From JAMXLO01 sp036265005 (GTDB lineage Bacteria > Pseudomonadota > Alphaproteobacteria > Acetobacterales > Acetobacteraceae), in assembly GCA_036265005.1 (NCBI GenBank), contig DATAPW010000082.1, forward strand, positions 1 to 64,000: a stretch of 64,000 nt of DNA, read 5' to 3'. This document shows, piece by piece, positions 26,291-36,400 of the stretch; within the stretch, counting starts at the first letter, position 1; the number at the start of each line of letters is the position of its first letter. The notes below the pieces were generated by a model. The model was not told the DNA's origin, made no database searches, and was given only the letters and a program-made list of their open reading frames with translations. The position numbers and the translations under genes are program-made.

Positions 26291-27346
26291 TCATGATGCC
26301 GACTCGAAAGAATCCAAACCGATCCGGCGACCGATAGCAGTTCGCCAGGCGTGGTAGGCCACTCCACGTCCATCCGGGCCAACGTCGTTCAACGCCTGGT
26401 CGGTGATGGCCGCCGCATCGGCTGCGCCAGCGCCGCAGAAAATCCGACAGGCAAGCTCGGTGTGGGGCGCCGGATTGCCGGCACACTCGCGCGCCTTGGC
26501 CGCAATGGCCGCACCTTGTCCAAGGTGAGTGCGAAACGGACCACAAGCGATACTCAGTGCAATCAGATCGACGGATTCTACACCGCCGGCGTAAGCGGCG
26601 GCGAAGCCCACGCCGCTCCACAGATCAGGGCGCCGGTCTTCAGGAAAGCCAAACACGGTGTCAGCGACGACCCGGATATCGGCACCCTTTGCGAACCATA
26701 TGGCGCGACCCAGTCCCTGGTCGAAGGCATTACAACTGTAACGACGCAGACCGATGGGCCGATGCTGACGGTCGATCGCGCCCCAAGGGTGAAAATAGCC
26801 CGCATGGAAGCCGTAGCCGTCAAGCATCAACCACCGAAGCAACGGGTCTGGCGGCCCGAGGCGCCACATCAACCGACGCGAGGTTCGTGCGAGAGCCAGG
26901 CCCACACCGATATAGGCCAGATAGATGTGTGGTGATGCGGGGCCCTCGATGAAGCTTGCGAACAGTCGCGACGGCCATGGGGCCAGTATATCCAGCAGCG
27001 CAAAACCCATCGCTGCCCCTTCATGGACGAAGCCGGCCAATTCGTCCGAATGCGCCATTGCGCCTTGTTTGATCGCGAGCGGATCTGCGGAGTGGATGGC
27101 GATGTTGTAGCCGGTTACAAAGCTCGAACCGATGTTCTCCAGGCGTCGTTGGCGTTCGGCCAGGGTCGGGGCAAAACCGCGTCGTGCAAATGATGCTACC
27201 GCTGTATCGGTACCAAACAGGCGTTGGCGAAGGTTCGCCAGCCTGGTGTCTTCAAGCGCTGCCCGTGCAAGGTCAGGAACTTTGGACCGATCGGCAAGAC
27301 CAAACCTCGGCCGGTCGTATTGCAACGTGGTTTCCCCTGTCCCCAC
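26291..27346 (-). CDS. DUF1702 family protein (enediyne-cluster UnbL-like)
   Basis: A 351-residue protein that follows DUF1702 closely: SFARRGF near residue 53, SSFVTGYNIAIH, GFVHEGAAMGFALLD, LLRWLMLDGYGFHAGYFH (about 170-187), DQGLGRAIWFAKGADI and DLWSGVGFAAAYAGG. DUF1702 proteins occur in enediyne polyketide gene clusters and also outside them; their biochemical role is unknown. No polyketide synthase is in this window. The GTG start at 27346 has a poor ribosome site, and conserved text begins about 45 residues in, so the true start may be internal. An HD-domain gene lies 123 bases upstream on the same strand. Confidence 0.75.
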   Translation of the reverse strand: MGTGETTLQYDRPRFGLADRSKVPDLARAALEDTRLANLRQRLFGTDTAVASFARRGFAPTLAERQRRLENIGSSFVTGYNIAIHSADPLAIKQGAMAHSDELAGFVHEGAAMGFALLDILAPWPSRLFASFIEGPASPHIYLAYIGVGLALARTSRRLMWRLGPPDPLLRWLMLDGYGFHAGYFHPWGAIDRQHRPIGLRRYSCNAFDQGLGRAIWFAKGADIRVVADTVFGFPEDRRPDLWSGVGFAAAYAGGVESVDLIALSIACGPFRTHLGQGAAIAAKARECAGNPAPHTELACRIFCGAGAADAAAITDQALNDVGPDGRGVAYHAWRTAIGRRIGLDSFESAS

Positions 27347-27469
27347 CTTGGCGATAAATTCCTGCGCCTGCTCCGGGGTGGGAGAATAGGCCCCCCTTTC
27401 TACAACTTACAATCAGCGATATGCCGAAGCCTCACCAAATGACGGTAATATGGCCGTGGCCGAGGGCGG

Positions 27470-28339
27470 TCAGAAATCCGGCATTTGGCTTCTCGGCAGT
27501 TGCGGCCCCATATGCTGCCGTCGATGTTCGATGGCGAACACGTTGCTATAAAGCTGCGCGACCCATCGCCGGCCGTCCATGGTCAATTCGAGATGGCGTA
27601 TCGCGTCGCCGACGAAGGGCTCTACCTTGCTCCAGAAGAACCGGGGATATCGTTCGGCAACGTCGGCCGGACTGGCATAGCCAAGTTTGACATTAACCCC
27701 AATCTCGGCGAACTCATGAAAAAGGCAATTGAGCTTGCTGGGGTAAAGCGGATCCCCCAGTTGTCCGATGAGATCGGCGGCGCGCACCAGGCCGGCCTCC
27801 GTGTCGGTTGCCGCATAATCATTGTCAGCCGGCACCGGGAAGCGAGTAAGCTCGATCGCACCCGCGATCCGCTCGCCGTCGATCATTGCGTGTGATTCGA
27901 ACCGCTTTCTGACCACGATCTGCGACCGGGAAACATGGTAGGGAGCCAGGTAGGCGTCCGATGCGCCCCGCGGCAGGGATATGGTATTGCCGGCATTGTC
28001 GATGACCTGCCGTTCGGCGTGGTCCCCGGGGCAGATGTCGCGCAGATAACCGACATCGTGCGTGAGGGCGGCGATCATGAAATGCAACCACTCCTCCGGC
28101 GATACCGTCCGCGTCAATCGCAGCCCGCGCAGAATGTCCTGGGCCACCAGGGTAACCAATGCGGTGTGCTCGGCGTCATGGTAGAGCGCGTCGCTGGTAG
28201 CAAGCCGCTCGATGATGAGCCGTGCCGCTTCATCAAGCAGGGCCGCGATCTGGGGCTCGCTGCCACCAAATGTACGTAGAAAAACGCCCGATAGCCGTTG
28301 ACCCAATTTATCCGCCAGAAGCGTTGTCGCATTCAGCAT
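27470..28339 (-). CDS. HD-domain metal-dependent phosphohydrolase
   Basis: A 289-residue cytosolic protein of the HD superfamily. The metal ligands are visible as YHDAEHT (53-59), the HD pair in ALTHDVGYL (94-95), and later ESHAMIDG and DLIGQLGD. HD proteins cleave phosphomonoesters or cyclic nucleotides. With nucleotide cyclase genes close by (22776-26123 lies two genes downstream on the same strand), a phosphodiesterase role is conceivable but unproven. The ATG has AGGAG seven bases upstream. It leads an apparent HD - DUF1702 unit. Confidence 0.82.
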   Translation of the reverse strand: MLNATTLLADKLGQRLSGVFLRTFGGSEPQIAALLDEAARLIIERLATSDALYHDAEHTALVTLVAQDILRGLRLTRTVSPEEWLHFMIAALTHDVGYLRDICPGDHAERQVIDNAGNTISLPRGASDAYLAPYHVSRSQIVVRKRFESHAMIDGERIAGAIELTRFPVPADNDYAATDTEAGLVRAADLIGQLGDPLYPSKLNCLFHEFAEIGVNVKLGYASPADVAERYPRFFWSKVEPFVGDAIRHLELTMDGRRWVAQLYSNVFAIEHRRQHMGPQLPRSQMPDF

Positions 28340-28747
28340 TTCTGGCTCCTACAGTTGAGGCGCCTGCCGGGCAATCCCGCGCGCGCAGATGCGCCGTTCC
28401 CTGCACGCTAGGCAATTTGCGACCCTGCCAGTCGGGTTCAAGGGGAGTCGTGGCCACCGACAGCCTGATCGCCCCGGCCACTATGCCCGTGACTGGCCTC
28501 ACTTGCCAGAATTCGGGCAGGTGCGTTCGGCACGGGCCCGGGCATAACTATCATGGTGGCTCCGCCCTTCGCGCCGTACGACGCAATTCAGGTGGTGGGG
28601 CCGAGTATGCGGATGAAGCTTTGACGCATCCGATCAGAGTCCTCGAACCCCAGGCCTGCGCTATTGCCTCGAGCGTCTTCGGATGATTCAGGAGCCCGCC
28701 CTGCCTTCGCTCTCGGCATCCAGAAAGACAAAGCAGGAGACCACACC
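28340..28747. other. 408-base intergenic region
   Basis: Holds the divergent 5' regions of the HD gene and the pseudogene to the right. I see only short frames. One forward frame ends HPIRVLEPQACAIASSVFG before a stop at 28686, possibly a fragment, but I cannot assign it. The end carries AGGAGA for the pseudogene start. Confidence 0.4.
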
Positions 28748-29345
28748 ATGAGCATGGCTGGCCGCCCAGCGCCAACGGCTGGGACACCCAGATGCCGGTC
28801 TTTGTTCAGCAAAGGACGCTGTGCGCTGTCGCCATGGGCCTTGCCGCTAACGGCAGGTTTGCTGAAGCCCGCGGAAGCCTATGCGGAGGCACGCGACATC
28901 GTGGATACGATCCGCGACTACGCCGCGACGATGCCAATCCAGCTCCACAGGCTGCGCGGCAAGGTCACCATCATCGAGGGCTCAGGTGGCGACATCGCTG
29001 TTCTCCCGTGTGGACGGCAAGTTGTTCGTCGATGCCGGCGTCACCGCGACGCGCCCGCGCATCTTGGCCGCTGTCAATAGCCTCGGCCGCGAAACCCCCA
29101 CTGGCGCTTCGACCACACGGACGGCAATAAGTGGCTGAACCGGGAGGGCGCTGCCGCCGCGCGGGCGGTGCGCGACTGGCAGCCGGACGAGGTGGTGCTG
29201 CTGCCGCTGTATCCGCAGTAATCCACCACCACGACCGGCCTCCTTGCGCATGAAAACACGCATAAGCATCTGCTGTCCCCCCAGAGCGCAGAAGATTGGG
29301 AGTTCAACTTCCCTTCGCCGCCATTGTCGGCCGTTCCCACTGAGG
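28748..29345 (+). pseudogene. Decayed exported MBL-fold hydrolase carrying a ferrochelatase-like block
   Basis: The remnant starts with an intact AGGAGA-ATG and a leader-like N-terminus, then VTIIEGSGGDIAVL. A frameshift follows to DGKLFVDAGVTATRPRIL, then another to HWRFDHTDGNKWLNREGA, the metallo-beta-lactamase HxHxDH region with its first His lost (HWRFDH). It resumes in the same frame with LLAHENTHKHL and SAEDWEFNFPSPPLSAVPTE, as in the intact family. Between NREGA and LLAHENT lie about 80 bases reading VRDWQPDEVVLLPLYPQ, a stop, and STTTTG, which is the ferrochelatase (HemH) signature. The gene is dead three times over. Confidence 0.72.
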
Positions 29346-29586
29346 GCGTGCGCGGCGCGGTGCCCGGCAAGATCGGAACCCGACGGCTCGGCACGACGGA
29401 CGCAAACGGGATGCCGCGCACCGCGCCCCACGCCGCATCAATCGACAATCAGACGCTTCAATGGAGGCGTCATATGCCAAGACCTACTGGTCGAACCGGC
29501 CAACCGTGTTGCCGAGATGACACAGTGGTTGGTCCCACGCGCACTGCCGTGGTGGCCGAAGCTGACCACCACGGCGCAGGTGCGAC

Positions 29587-30006
29587 TTAGTTGGCCGGAG
29601 GCTGCACGAACCACGGCACCACGACGCCGGTGCAGTTGACGTTCTGTCCCTTGATGTTGGCAACCAGATAACCATCCTGCCGGACCGAGCCATCGACAGT
29701 GGCGGACCGATTCTGGCCGCCCACTTCGTGGGCGGTCATCTGGAAGGTCTTGGCCGCCATGTTCAGGGTCCCGGTGGCGTGCGCCATGGCCTTCATGTCA
29801 TCCCACGCGATCATCCCACTGAGCGTGTTGTTGGCTCCGGCCACAACGTGCCAATCGAGCGCGGGGCAGCCACCCTGTGCCCTCGAATGGAAGGTGTAGA
29901 CCCGGCCATCAGGCGGTGTACCCTGCTGAGCGGAGGCCACGCCACAGACCGCTGTGATGGCCAGTGCGCCGGCAGCGATCAGTTTTGGCAAGTTCATGTT
30001 TCGCAT
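29587..30006 (-). CDS. Exported hypothetical protein
   Basis: A 139-residue protein with a Sec signal ending GVASAQQ. The mature part has repeated beta-strand-like text (GTLNMAAKTFQMTAHEVGG) and two Cys, in GGCPALDW and NVNCTGVVV, that could form a disulphide. I cannot name the family. Two ATGs are possible, three codons apart; the inner one at 29997 sits 9 bases after AGGGA and may be the real start. It stands alone, divergent from the AraC genes. Confidence 0.68.
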   Translation of the reverse strand: MRNMNLPKLIAAGALAITAVCGVASAQQGTPPDGRVYTFHSRAQGGCPALDWHVVAGANNTLSGMIAWDDMKAMAHATGTLNMAAKTFQMTAHEVGGQNRSATVDGSVRQDGYLVANIKGQNVNCTGVVVPWFVQPPAN

Positions 30007-30295
30007 CCCTTGTGTCCTGGGTGATCGGAAGGATTACGGCGAGGTGGGAAGATGAAGCCCTTCCTGGTGACTTCTCCAACCGTGTCGGGCTTGTTCCATG
30101 TGGCAGGTGCGCCGGCTATCCATTTTCGGCAGATGGGCAATGACTGTGTCGTCCCGCTGGCCTCGCCACTTGCCGGAATTGGATAGCCAGCGCACTGTAG
30201 CACCTGCACTTTCGCTGCCCAATCAGAACCTGGTCGTGGTCTATTCTCCGCGTGTCAGCCGCGGATGACTGGCTTCGCCCGTTGCGGCGGAATAT

Positions 30296-31315
30296 ATGTG
30301 GAGCAGCGTCACATCAGCGTTCGGTGAACCTTGCGCTTTCCAGCAGGCGATGCGTGCGGAAGGGGGCCTGCATTTCGCTGTCACCCATCAGGGCCGCTTC
30401 CAGGCGCGGCTGTCCCAGGTCACATTGGATCGGCTGCACATTTCGAACATCAAGGAGAGCCTTCCCCGGATCGCCTTCGTCCGGATCCCAGACGATACGG
30501 TGCTGATCGCGCTGTCGCTTGCCAGCAACTCATCGCAGATCTGGGGTGGGGTCCGATTGCACGCGAACGAGTTGGTGACCTGTGGCCCCGGCACGAACGT
30601 GCATACGCGCACCGACGGATCCTGTCACTGGGGCAGCATCCGGTTCCCGACCAAAGATATCGCCCACTACAGCCAGGCGCTGACCGGCGAGGCGCTGACG
30701 GTTCCCGACTCGGTCAGTCTTTGGCGCCCGCCGGCGCCTGCGTTTCGACTGCTGCGCGACCTGCATTCCGACGCGACGCGGACAACCCAGGCGGGCTCCG
30801 ATGTGCTCGCCGTATCCGAGGTGGCGCACGGGCTCGAGCAGCAGGTCATCCATGCGGTCATCGAGTGTCTTTCCGGCAGCCTGCCGGCGCGCAAGACCGC
30901 TGACAGCGAGACGCATCGTCGGGAGGACCTGATGATCCGCTTTGAGGATCTTCTTGCGAAGCTGCCCGGCGACGACATGCGCGTCGCTGAAGTCAGCCTC
31001 GCACTCGGCGTGTCAGATCGCTTCCTCCGCCGATGCTGCGATGTTCAGCTTGGCATGAGCCCGCTGAATTACCTCAAGCTTCGCCGGTTGCAACTGGCAC
31101 GCTGCGCGCTGCGGCACGCCGCCGCCGATAGCCTGACCGTATCGGCGGCGGCAATGCGCCACGGGTTCAGGAACCCGGGGCGATTTGCTGCTGAATATCG
31201 CCAGCTGTATGGCGAGGCTCCATCATATACCCTAAGACACGGGCCGCACCGACTGATGCCGGAACTTGCGCCACGCAGGCGATCTGGCAAGCGCAGCGTG
31301 CGGCCGACCACTTGA
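30296..31315 (+). CDS. AraC-family transcriptional regulator (first of a tandem pair)
   Basis: A 339-residue regulator with a C-terminal AraC/XylS helix-turn-helix pair: RVAEVSLALGVSDRFLRRC, followed by LTVSAAAMRHGFRNPGRFAA. The N-terminal 200 residues are a sensor-like domain. A central stretch, SEVAHGLEQQVIHAVIECL, is nearly repeated in the next gene (PEVAHGLEQSLIEAIVGCL), showing tandem duplication. The start is the first ATG after an in-frame stop; no strong ribosome site is seen. It lies upstream of an RND efflux pair in the same direction and may control it. Confidence 0.85.
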   Translation: MWSSVTSAFGEPCAFQQAMRAEGGLHFAVTHQGRFQARLSQVTLDRLHISNIKESLPRIAFVRIPDDTVLIALSLASNSSQIWGGVRLHANELVTCGPGTNVHTRTDGSCHWGSIRFPTKDIAHYSQALTGEALTVPDSVSLWRPPAPAFRLLRDLHSDATRTTQAGSDVLAVSEVAHGLEQQVIHAVIECLSGSLPARKTADSETHRREDLMIRFEDLLAKLPGDDMRVAEVSLALGVSDRFLRRCCDVQLGMSPLNYLKLRRLQLARCALRHAAADSLTVSAAAMRHGFRNPGRFAAEYRQLYGEAPSYTLRHGPHRLMPELAPRRRSGKRSVRPTT

Positions 31316-31389
31316 GCCAGATCAATGGAGCGCGCCAGAAGAGTGCTTACGGACTGACAGAAAGGCGTTCCGACCGGGGGAGAACTCCA

Positions 31390-32388
31390 GTGCTGTCGAG
31401 CTCTGTGCAGGCCTATTCAGATCCAGCGCAACTGGAAGACGCATACCTTGTCACCAAGGCTCAGCTGACGCCGACCGGCCACGAGCCGTTCGAGGCGCGC
31501 GTGGTGCGCGTTCAGTTCGACGCGCTTTGGGTGATGCAGACTTACGAGCGTGCTCCACGGATCAAGCACGCGGAGCAGACGCCGAGCAGAACCTTTATCA
31601 AGTTTCTTGCGCAACCGGGGCAGGAACTCGTGATGCAGGGATCGGTGCTGCCCTACGATAGCATTGTCCGTCACCCGCAGGGCCACAGCTACTACGAGCG
31701 GACGGCCGGCGAAGTGCACTGGGCCGGCATTTCGATGCCCGTGGATGATCTTGAGGCCGCGACCATCGCCGTTCGCGGGTGCGGCCTGGCGCCGCTGCAC
31801 AACCGAATGATCGTGGTTCCCACCTTTCAGGCCATGACCCGTCTCAGGCAACTGCATGGTTCAATTGCGGCAATGGCAGCGAATGCACCCGGCACCCTGA
31901 CGGCGCCGGAGGTTGCGCATGGCCTCGAACAATCATTGATCGAGGCAATCGTTGGATGCCTCAGCGGACCGGAGGAGCACGAAGCGACCTGGGCGCAACG
32001 ATGTCATGAAACGATCATGCGCAGGTTCTTCAGGCTGCTCGAGGAAAATCCGACCAGGCCCATCTTCGTGCCCGAATTCTGCTCGGCGATCCGGGTTCCC
32101 GAACGGACCTTGCGGGCCTGCTGCCAGGAGCATTTCGGGATGGGCCCCAAGCAGTACCTGCTGCTGCGACGCATGACGCTGGCCCATCGCGCGCTGCAAT
32201 CAGCAAATCCCGTCGAAACGACAGTGACCGAGGTCGCAACACGCTTCGGCTTCTGGCACTTCGGCAGGTTTGCCGGCGAATACCGGGCACTCTTCGGCGA
32301 AGCGCCCTCGGTCACGCTTGGCGCCCTCAAGCCGCGCGGCAGAACCGACCGAACCCTGTTTCCTTCCGGAGAGACCTCATGGGCCTGA
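31390..32388 (+). CDS. AraC-family transcriptional regulator (second of the pair, beside RND genes)
   Basis: A 332-residue paralogue of the preceding gene. The HTH region reads IFVPEFCSAIRVPERTLRAC and TVTEVATRFGFWHFGRFAGE. I chose GTG because GGGGAG lies ten bases upstream and the conserved region (SDPAQLEDAYLV) begins just after. A TTG at 31312, overlapping the previous stop, would add 26 residues. Its 3' end overlaps the efflux adaptor start by 10 bases, so regulator and pump are co-transcribed and translationally coupled. Confidence 0.84.
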   Translation: MLSSSVQAYSDPAQLEDAYLVTKAQLTPTGHEPFEARVVRVQFDALWVMQTYERAPRIKHAEQTPSRTFIKFLAQPGQELVMQGSVLPYDSIVRHPQGHSYYERTAGEVHWAGISMPVDDLEAATIAVRGCGLAPLHNRMIVVPTFQAMTRLRQLHGSIAAMAANAPGTLTAPEVAHGLEQSLIEAIVGCLSGPEEHEATWAQRCHETIMRRFFRLLEENPTRPIFVPEFCSAIRVPERTLRACCQEHFGMGPKQYLLLRRMTLAHRALQSANPVETTVTEVATRFGFWHFGRFAGEYRALFGEAPSVTLGALKPRGRTDRTLFPSGETSWA

Positions 32389-33488
32389 AGATCTGCCTGG
32401 CGGCGCTCACAAGCCTGCTCACCGCCGCGTTGCCGTCGGCCGCGCAACAGCCAACCGCACTGCCCGTCGGCACGCTTCCGGCCGAGCAGCGGCCGATCAC
32501 CAAGGCGAGTGATTTCGTCGGACGGGTCGAGGCTGTCCAACGCGTGGAAATCCGCGCGCGGGTGACTGGTTTCCTGCAGGACGTGCTGTTCAAGGAAGGT
32601 GACCTGGTCAAGGAAGGCGATGTGCTGTATCGCATCGAGCCGGACACTTTCCAGGCCGCGGTACAGCAGGCGCAGGGTGCGCTGTACGAAGCGCAGGGCA
32701 AGTTCGCCAATGCCAGCGCACAGCGGGCGCGCACCGAAGAACTGGTGAAGACGGCGACCGCCTCGCGTGCCTTGCTCGACGAACGCGTGGGCAATGAAAA
32801 GGAGGCGCAGGGCCAGGTGGTCACCGCCGACGCCAACCTGAAAACCGCCACCGTCAACCTCGGCTATACCGAGATCGTCGCGCCGATCAGCGGCGCGATC
32901 GGCCGCTCCAAGTTCACCAAGGGCAATGTGGTGAGTCCGGACAGCGGTCCGCTGACGATTATCGTCAGCCGCGATCCGATGTACGTCACCTTCCCGGTCA
33001 GCCAGCGCGAGTTCCTCAAGGTCCAGGGGCAGGAGGCACGCAATGCGCGCCAACAGTCACTGACCGTACGGATCAAATTCTCCGATGGCTCAAGCTACAA
33101 TCAGGTCGGCAAGATCAACTTCGTCGACGTGACTGTCGATCGTGCCACCGACACCGTGCTGGTGCGCGCCACCGTGCCCAATCCGAGCGGTGCGCTTATC
33201 GACGGCCAACTGGTTCGCGTCGCGGTCGAGGCCGAGCAGCCGGAACAGAAGGTGCTGGTGCCGCAATCTGCGCTGATCGTCGATCAACAGGGTCCATATG
33301 TCTTCCTGGTGGTGGACGGCAAGGCAGAGGTCCGGCGTGTCAAGCTTGGTGGCGAGTCAGGTGCCTATGCGATCATTGACGATGGCCTGAAGGGCGGCGA
33401 GCAGGTGGTCGTGCAGGGGATGGAAAGCCTGCGCGCCGGTGTAGCGGTGGTGGCGAGCCCGGCGCCGCCGCCGCTCAGCGGGAGCTGA
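32379..33488 (+). CDS. RND efflux periplasmic adaptor subunit (AcrA/MexA-type)
   Basis: A 369-residue membrane-fusion protein. A signal peptide (MGLKICLAALTSLLTAALPSAAQ) is followed by the lipoyl half-motif ARVTGFLQDVLFKEGDLVKE, a coiled-coil hairpin (about 100-150), the second lipoyl half (LGYTEIVAPISGAIGRS) and a beta-barrel domain. It bridges the RND pump and an outer-membrane channel. No lipobox Cys is seen, so it is probably not lipid-anchored. The pump gene starts 4 bases after its stop; no TolC-type gene is in the operon, so a channel encoded elsewhere is presumably used. Confidence 0.93.
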   Translation: MGLKICLAALTSLLTAALPSAAQQPTALPVGTLPAEQRPITKASDFVGRVEAVQRVEIRARVTGFLQDVLFKEGDLVKEGDVLYRIEPDTFQAAVQQAQGALYEAQGKFANASAQRARTEELVKTATASRALLDERVGNEKEAQGQVVTADANLKTATVNLGYTEIVAPISGAIGRSKFTKGNVVSPDSGPLTIIVSRDPMYVTFPVSQREFLKVQGQEARNARQQSLTVRIKFSDGSSYNQVGKINFVDVTVDRATDTVLVRATVPNPSGALIDGQLVRVAVEAEQPEQKVLVPQSALIVDQQGPYVFLVVDGKAEVRRVKLGGESGAYAIIDDGLKGGEQVVVQGMESLRAGVAVVASPAPPPLSGS

Positions 33489-33492
33489 TAGC

Positions 33493-36400
33493 GTGTTCTC
33501 TGCGATCTTCATCGATCGGCCGCGGCTGGCGACGGTCATTGCCATCGTCACCACCATTGCGGGCCTGTTGTCGCTGCTGGTGATCCCGATCGCACAGTAC
33601 CCCGACATCGTGCCGCCACAGGTATCGGTCACCACAAGCTATCCAGGCGCCTCCGCTGGCGTGGTCGAGGCGACGATTGCCCAGCCGATCGAAAGCCAGG
33701 TCGTCGGCGTCGACAAGATGATCTACATGAAGAGCGTCAGCGGCAACGATGGCAGCTATTCGCTCAAGGTGTCGTTCGAGCTGGGCACCGACCCGGACAT
33801 CAATACGGTCAACGTCAACAACCGCGTGCAGGTCGCCCTGTCGAAGCTGCCGGAGGACGTGCGCAAGCAGGGCGTGACGGTGAAGAAGCAGTCTTCCGCG
33901 CTGCTGGGTGTCATCGCGCTGTACTCGCCGAAGCTGACGCACGACGAGCTGTTCATCTCGAACTACGTGACCATCAACCTGCTGGATCAGATCAAGAGTT
34001 CGCCGGGCGTCGGCGATGCGACACTGTTCGGTCCGCAGGACTATTCGATGCGGGCCTGGCTGCGGACCGATCGGCTGACGGGGCTCAACCTGACCGCTGC
34101 CGATGTCATCAACGCGATCAAGTCACAGAACGTGCAGGCAGCGGTCGGCCGCATCGGTGCGAGACCGATCTCCAACGACCAGCAATTGCAGCTCAATATC
34201 CAGACCAAAGGGCGATTGTCATCGGCCGCGGAATTCGCGCAGATCGTGATCCGCACGAATCCCGATGGCTCCGTGCTCAGGCTGGGGGACGTCGCCCGCC
34301 TGGAGCTGGGCGCCGCGAACCTCGATCGCTCGACCCGGTTGAACGGTGCTCCGGCCGCCCTGATCGCGATCTATCAGTCGCCCGGCGCCAATGCCCTGAG
34401 TGCACTCGGCGGCGTGAAGCAGATGATGGCCGATGCAGCGCGCGACTTCCCGGACGATCTGGCCTGGAAGGTCACCTACGACCCGACGACGTTCGTTACC
34501 GCCACGATCGAGGAAGTGCAGAAGACGCTGATCGAAGCCTTCATCCTGGTGGTCCTGGTCGTCTACCTGTTCCTCGGCAGTTTTCGCGCGACGCTCATCC
34601 CAACCATCGCGGTGCCGGTCAGCCTGATCGGCACCTTCGTCGTGCTGAACGCCATCGGCTACTCGGCCAACACGGTCTCGCTGCTCGCGGTTGTGCTGGC
34701 CATCGGCATCGTGGTGGATGACGCGATCGTGGTGGTCGAGGCGGTCGAGCAGGTCATGGAGCACCACCCCGAGCTATCGCCAGGCGAGGCGACCAAGGTG
34801 GCGATGGGGCAGATCTTCGCACCGATCATCGCCATTACCTTGGTGCTGCTCTCCGTCTTTGTCCCCGTGGCCTTCATCCCAGGCATCTCCGGCGAGTTGT
34901 TCCGCCAGTTTGCCATCACCGTTGCCGTATCGATGTTCCTGTCAGCGATCAACGCGCTGACCCTGTCACCGGCGCTGTGCGCGGTGCTGTTGAGGCCGCA
35001 TCATGGGCCGCGCCGTGGACCCATCGGTGCATTGATGCGCGGCATTGACTGGGTGCGCGACGGCTACGGTGCCATCGTCGCGCGGCTGGTTCGCATCTCG
35101 GTCATCGGCCTGGTCATGGTCGCCGTGGCCATGGCCGGAGTTGTCGGCCTGGGCAAGATCACCCCCACCGGCTTCCTTCCGGAAGACGACCAGGGGGCAT
35201 TCTTCATCATCGTGCAGGCACCCGATGGCGCATCGATCGCGCGGACCACGGATGTCGTGCGGCAGATCGAGGATGTGCTGAAGCAGGAACCCGCGGTCGC
35301 CGACTTCACCGCTACCATCGGGCTGAACTTCATCGACAATTACTCACAGCCCAACGCAGCCTTTTTCATCGTGTCGTTGAAGGACTTCGCCCACCGGGAA
35401 GGCGCCGGGGAATCGTCGCAGGCGCTGATCGCCAGGCTGGGCGGCAAATTGAGCCAGGTGCGCGGCGGCAAGGCGATACCGATTGCACCGCCGCCTATCA
35501 TCGGCCTCGGCACCGGCGGCGGGTTCAGCTATGTGCTGCAGAGTACCGGTCGCAACGATCCCCAGGCGATGTCACAGGTGCTGCGCGGCTTGCTGGTGGC
35601 GGCCAACCAGGATCCCAGACTCAAGCGGGTGTACAGCACATTCTCGGCTGGCACGCCGTCGATCTACCTCGATATCGACCGGGACAAGGCGCAGATCCTG
35701 AACATCGACCCATCCGCCATCTTCCAGGCGCTGCAGGCATCGCTCGGTGGTTACTATGTCAACGACATGAACCTGTTCGGCCGTACCTGGCAGGTGCAGG
35801 TGCAGGCAGAGGCGGATGACCGTTCGTCGATTGACGACATCTACCGCATCAATGTCCGCGGCGCGGACAACCAGATGATCCCGTTGCGCAGCCTGGTGGA
35901 GGTGCGGCCGATCATCGGGCCGCAGGCACTCATCCGCTACAACAACCAGGTTGCCGTGACGATTCAAGGCAGCCCCGCGGCGGGTGTTTCGTCGGGCCAG
36001 GCCCTGGCAGCGATGGATCAGGTCGCAGCAAACACGTTGCCACGCGGCTATCGCGGGGTGTGGACCGATGTGTCGTTCCAGGAAAAGCGGGCCGAGGGCA
36101 AGACTGCCATCATCCTGGGCTTCGCGGTGTTGTTCGCCTACCTGTTCCTGGTGGCACTGTATGAGAGCTGGACAATACCCGTACCGGTGCTTCTGTCAGT
36201 GTCGGTGGGGGTTGTCGGCTCCTTCGTCGCAATCGACCTGGCCGGCCTGACGCTCGATCTCTATGCGCAGATCGGTATGGTGGTCCTGATCGGACTGGCG
36301 GCGAAGAACGGCATCCTGATCGTCGAGTTCGCCAAGGAACGGCGTGCAGAGGGTATACCGCTGCTCGAGGCTGCCACTGAAGGTGCAAGGTCGCGCTTCA

